Source of the DNA: Epiperipatus broadwayi
Taxonomy: Eukaryota; Onychophora; Udeonychophora; Euonychophora; Peripatidae
Assembly: GCA_028023455.1 (NCBI GenBank)
Contig: JAQFVV010006199.1
Span: 250,001 to 314,000 of the forward strand
DNA length: 64,000 nt
Direction of reading: 5' to 3'
Positions 60,330-64,000 of the stretch are shown here, one piece after another (position 1 is the first letter of the stretch; each line of letters begins with the position of its first letter). The translations under genes and the position numbers were made by a program. A model generated the notes under the pieces. The model was not told the DNA's origin, did no database searches, and was given only the letters and a program-made list of their open reading frames with translations.

Positions 60330-63045
60330 ACAATTGAATGTATTTTGAATATTTAAATAAAGTTAAATTTTTCTAAAGACATTCAATACATATATTAATT
60401 AGATTATGGAAATAGTCCAACATAAAAATACAAATATGTAGATATATGTTTATGATATGATGAATTAATTGTATAAATTATATAATTTTGCCATTATCTT
60501 CCTAATATGTCAATGATCTGAAGTTCAAATCTAGATATAACTTTGGAATTTCTTTAGGTAGTGAGGATTTCTAGACATGCTTAAGATTTTTTCCCCCCAG
60601 TAGTTAAAGAAGCTAACTATCCATCTAGCAATTCCTAACTAAAAAAATAAAATAAAGGAGGAAAAAACTGTCCAAGCTTTTACCAGTTTGCAATTAGCTA
60701 AATTCGTAAATCGTGTTTTTTTTTCCATGGGTTTTTTTTTTTTGTAAGGATGCTGTAAAGACTTTTGTTCTGGAATAAAATATTTAAAACTTTTTCAATT
60801 TCATCAATATTATTTGACATCTTCATCTCAAACAAGCATTTTTCAACTCTTATTGTTTTATTTCCTTTGCTGATCATTTTTCTTTTTTCCTTGTTTTTAT
60901 CTTTTATAGTTTCTCAAAACTTAATATCTCTAAGTGCATTCAAAAATTAATTTTAAATATTTTTTATATCTTCAAATTCTTTAAAAAGTATCGAATTATG
61001 AATTGCTTTAAACATCAGACTACAATCAATAGTCCAGATAACCCTCCCCCCGCCTTTTTAATTTTTCATTATTAGGAATCATCTAGCTACCTTTACATTG
61101 CGCTGCCTGTTCAAGGTAATATATTTTTAATATATATATTTAAAAAAGACAATTAAAACCACAAAATTTTGTTCTTTCCTGATGCATTCAGTTGATAAGT
61201 TATCTTTATATAGTAAAGAATAAAAATTAAAAAATAATCCCCCCCCCCAAAAAAAAAAAAATCAGCAGATGTTTTCCATTAACGTTTTTTCTCCCACAAC
61301 TACTGCTTATAAAATAAAGATAATTTAATGTTTTCTTCGTAAGAAGAACCATTATTGCCACTTGTTGATAGAGTGCATCCGCTGGAAAGTCTTGACACTA
61401 AATAAATTTGTTTTTCAACCAGAATGATATCATTACAATTACTTGCCTCCCATCTTACACTTAATACGGTTAAAACATTTTTTATTACTGTTTATTCGTA
61501 TCAGGCGATTATATTATTGAGTTTTATATGAGGTTTTTTTTTTTTTTGTTTAAAAGGAAAAAAAATACTTTTCATATATTACAGCTGTATAAAAAAACAA
61601 AAAACAAATGCTGAACAAATTACGTATAGAAAAAGAAGAGATATATATATATAATTTAGAAAAATTTAAAAAGTTTTTACTTAATTTTTTTATAATGTGG
61701 TTGACCATAGTATTTTGGGTGTTAAGTTTTTTTAAATATTTTTGATGACAAGTGAAAGGTTTCTAATTACTACCTACGTGCATTTATTTATGTGTGGTCT
61801 TTGATATATTTTAATGAATTTTAAAATCGTAAGTGCGAGTTTGACAAACCCGATGTACCATAATTGCCTGCGTATGGTTTTTTAATCTCAATATTGATTC
61901 CAACATCTAATATTATACTGAAATATTTAATAATTTTCAACTTCTCTTCAACTACACTTCTTCTCTTAAATTTATTGTTTTTATACTTTGTCTTTTTCTT
62001 TTTCATTTATTTTATTTTTTCTTAATGTTTTATTACTAATATCTATATTGGCAATAAATATGTAGCATAATACCGATGACATTTGATTATTTGTGAATAA
62101 ATAGAAGAGTATCATATCTAATTTCAGAGAGGAAAGTAATCATAAACTATTTCCATATTATGTATTAATATAAAAATAGACAATAAATCAGAAGTTAATA
62201 TATGTTTGAAAATGCTTAATAATAATTGTGAAAACAATTACTTGACTAAGTTTCAAAATTTCCATCTCAAATATGCTGCTTCAATAAAAAAACAATATTT
62301 TAATCAGAGTTTTATCCAATTGAAAATAGTTTCATGTCCATTTAGTAATGATTTATGTAGAATTAAATCTGTTGGATATAGAATAACCATCTGACTAAAA
62401 TTCCAAGTGTACATGAAAAAAATTCAATTAATTGAAATACTTTCAGCTCTGTTCTAGATCTGAATCCCAAATCAAAGGCATGATCCTAAACTAGTACAGC
62501 ACATACTCTTCTAAATAAAATGATCAAAAAAATAATGAACCATGGTTCAGATAGTTTTCTTTTGTTTGACTTTTTTTTACCAGCATGTACAATTTTTAAT
62601 AAGAGGTGCTTTATTACACTATTGCCACCAAAAAAATAAATAAGGAAAGTAAATCTGAGCATTTCTAATTTTGATATCACACAATCATTTTATTTGTCCA
62701 TAACAATCATTGTTAAAAGATCTAATGTCTATTTTGTTTTTACTAACTGCTTTTGGTGAATAATATTATCTTAGATAAACTTTTGCTTTTTATTTCAATT
62801 TTTTTATGTAATGTCAATTGGGAAAATGTATTTATATATATATTTAGCACTAATACCCATCATAATATTTTTATTTTTTTATTATTATTTTGTTATATTT
62901 GTCTATAATAAATATTTACATGTTAATTTATAAATGTTAATTACAAGAAAAACAATATTTTATTGCTTATCCTAAATAAAAATCAATAATTATATTATCC
63001 TAGATATAGCTATAAAAGACAAAAATTACTTACTCTGAAGACAAA
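60330..63045. other. AT-rich stretch with no recognisable gene
   Basis: About 2.7 kb with homopolymer runs (C7-C9 at about 61044 and 61241, several T10+ runs). No coding, RNA or element signature can be supported. Confidence 0.55.
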
Positions 63046-63058
63046 CCAGAATAGATAA

Positions 63059-63155
63059 GTTGAGTGTTGGTGGCCGAGTGGTTAACCCAGCTGCCTTACA
63101 AGCAGTTGTCCCAGGGTTTGCTTCCCAGCTGATGCTTTGACACATAAAAATAACC
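63059..63155 (+). mobile_element. tRNA-derived retroposon with 13-bp target-site duplication
   Basis: CCAGAATAGATAA flanks it at 63046-63058 and 63156-63168. The body has an A box (TGGCCGAGTGGTTAACCC, 63071-63088), an anticodon arm (CTGC-CTTACAA-GCAG, anticodon position TAC, as in valine tRNA) and a B-box-like GGGTTTGCTTCCC (about 63114-63126). An acceptor stem does not form and the tail is short and A-rich (ACATAAAAATAAC). This is a retroposed tRNA-like RNA or a short SINE mobilised by a LINE-type target-primed mechanism. Confidence 0.78.
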
Positions 63156-63168
63156 CCAGAATAGATAA

Positions 63169-64000
63169 ATATATCACTCTAAAATAATTACTGATGCTGC
63201 TCAGTGAGCAGCTCCCGTGGCATTTGTTACATACATTGATTAAGAGCAAACAAATCTTGGTGAAATTTCTAAAATTTATAGATATGACATATCTGACACT
63301 GCTATAATTAGCAGTGTCTTTGAATAAAGTCTGATCATCAATAAAAATAATTCTTTTTAAAAGTGGGTTAATTAGTTACATTTACATAGTAAATATGCAA
63401 AATATTAAATGATTGTTATATTATTGATATTTTCAAGCACAAATTGAATAATCAGTTTCTGTAGCTTTTTTCTGAGAGTACTGTAGAGTCACAATTCTTA
63501 TAGATCTGCTACCACTGATAAATGATCTTATGAAAATTAAGTTTTTTAACTTCAAAGTATCTTTTGTCAAAAGGCACTATAATTTAGCAAGTTGTTTTCT
63601 ATGTATTTTTTATCCATCCTTAGCAAAAACTATGTAGTATTTCATGTTCAAAATTTATTGTCTATATATTTTTATTACATTTTAATATATTGGACTGCAA
63701 ACTTAATAGAAAGTTTTGTTGCTTGAAAGATCATGTGTCATTCAATTCTGAGAACTGATAGATGGAGCTATACTCAACTTAATGCTACATTGTACTCATC
63801 TGTTGATGATGATTCATCCTATTTTTTTGTATGGTTTTTCACATTAGTAGAGTGGTAACTTGATTTTCAGGAACTTTAGATTTCAAGTCTATCACTATAC
63901 TAATACAATAAGCACACAGAGCAATAGACTGAATGATTATCATCAAATGATTAAAACTAAGCTGGGTACTGTTCCACCCATCTATTAAAAAAAATTAAAA
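63169..64000. other. AT-rich stretch with no recognisable gene
   Basis: One small GC-containing hairpin (GCTGCTCAGTGAGCAGC, 63196-63212) immediately after the tRNA-derived unit might be the rest of a longer SINE body. Otherwise nothing is supported. Confidence 0.5.

Noticed and set aside
63183-63212. CTGATGC followed by a GC-rich hairpin, possible further hammerhead
   Set aside because: The core does not match (CTGATGC), no GAAA follows the hairpin, and no helix I partner is visible.

Overview
The window looks like intergenic DNA from a large, strongly AT-rich animal genome. Evidence: very low GC by eye, long simple repeats, a 500-bp run of N (scaffold gap), and a mix of mobile-element classes typical of metazoans: Penelope-like elements with a GIY-YIG nuclease, an RTE-type LINE, Ty3/Gypsy-type LTR elements, hAT and Tc1/mariner relics, and tRNA-derived SINEs. 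I recognise no host protein gene. The species or phylum cannot be fixed from this sequence alone.

Layout. 1-4.7 kb: copies of a short dispersed family that carries hammerhead-ribozyme-like cores, including an inverted pair flanked by a 13-bp target-site duplication, plus the gap. 5.0-14.3 kb: foldback (MITE-like) elements and a 94-98-bp direct repeat in otherwise featureless AT-rich DNA. 14.35-15.82 kb: a 5'-truncated Penelope-like element on the minus strand with a perfect 16-bp target duplication, an open reverse-transcriptase/GIY-YIG C-terminus and two hammerhead-like motifs at its 3' end. 18.4-25.5 kb: a 2.1-kb solo LTR (minus strand) next to a diverged LTR of about 4.9 kb. 25.8-26.5 kb: a foldback element whose right arm contains an (TATC)88 expansion. 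26.85-27.73 kb: a non-autonomous hAT element. 27.8-30.2 kb: a 2.4-kb solo LTR.

31.2-58.7 kb is one nested stack. The host element (here 'B') is a non-autonomous LTR retrotransposon with LTRs of about 2.4-2.5 kb. Its 5' LTR is split by a younger 12.7-kb LTR element ('A') with LTRs of about 4.4 kb. Its 3' LTR is split by a second Penelope-like fragment and by an RTE-type LINE (minus strand), and that LINE is split by about 2 kb that includes a Tc1/mariner relic. Both A and B kept a gag-like region with a repetitive coiled coil and the last part of integrase, but lack protease, reverse transcriptase, RNase H and the integrase core. Element A's gag is further broken by a frameshift and by a 5'-truncated LINE fragment.

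58.9-64 kb: a tandem (317-bp period) copy of the hammerhead family, two tRNA-derived retroposons (one with a clean 13-bp target duplication) and featureless AT-rich DNA.

The most notable material is the hammerhead-like family, where two copies keep the catalytic core, a palindromic helix III and a helix I that covaries between copies, and the very long LTRs of the gag-only elements.
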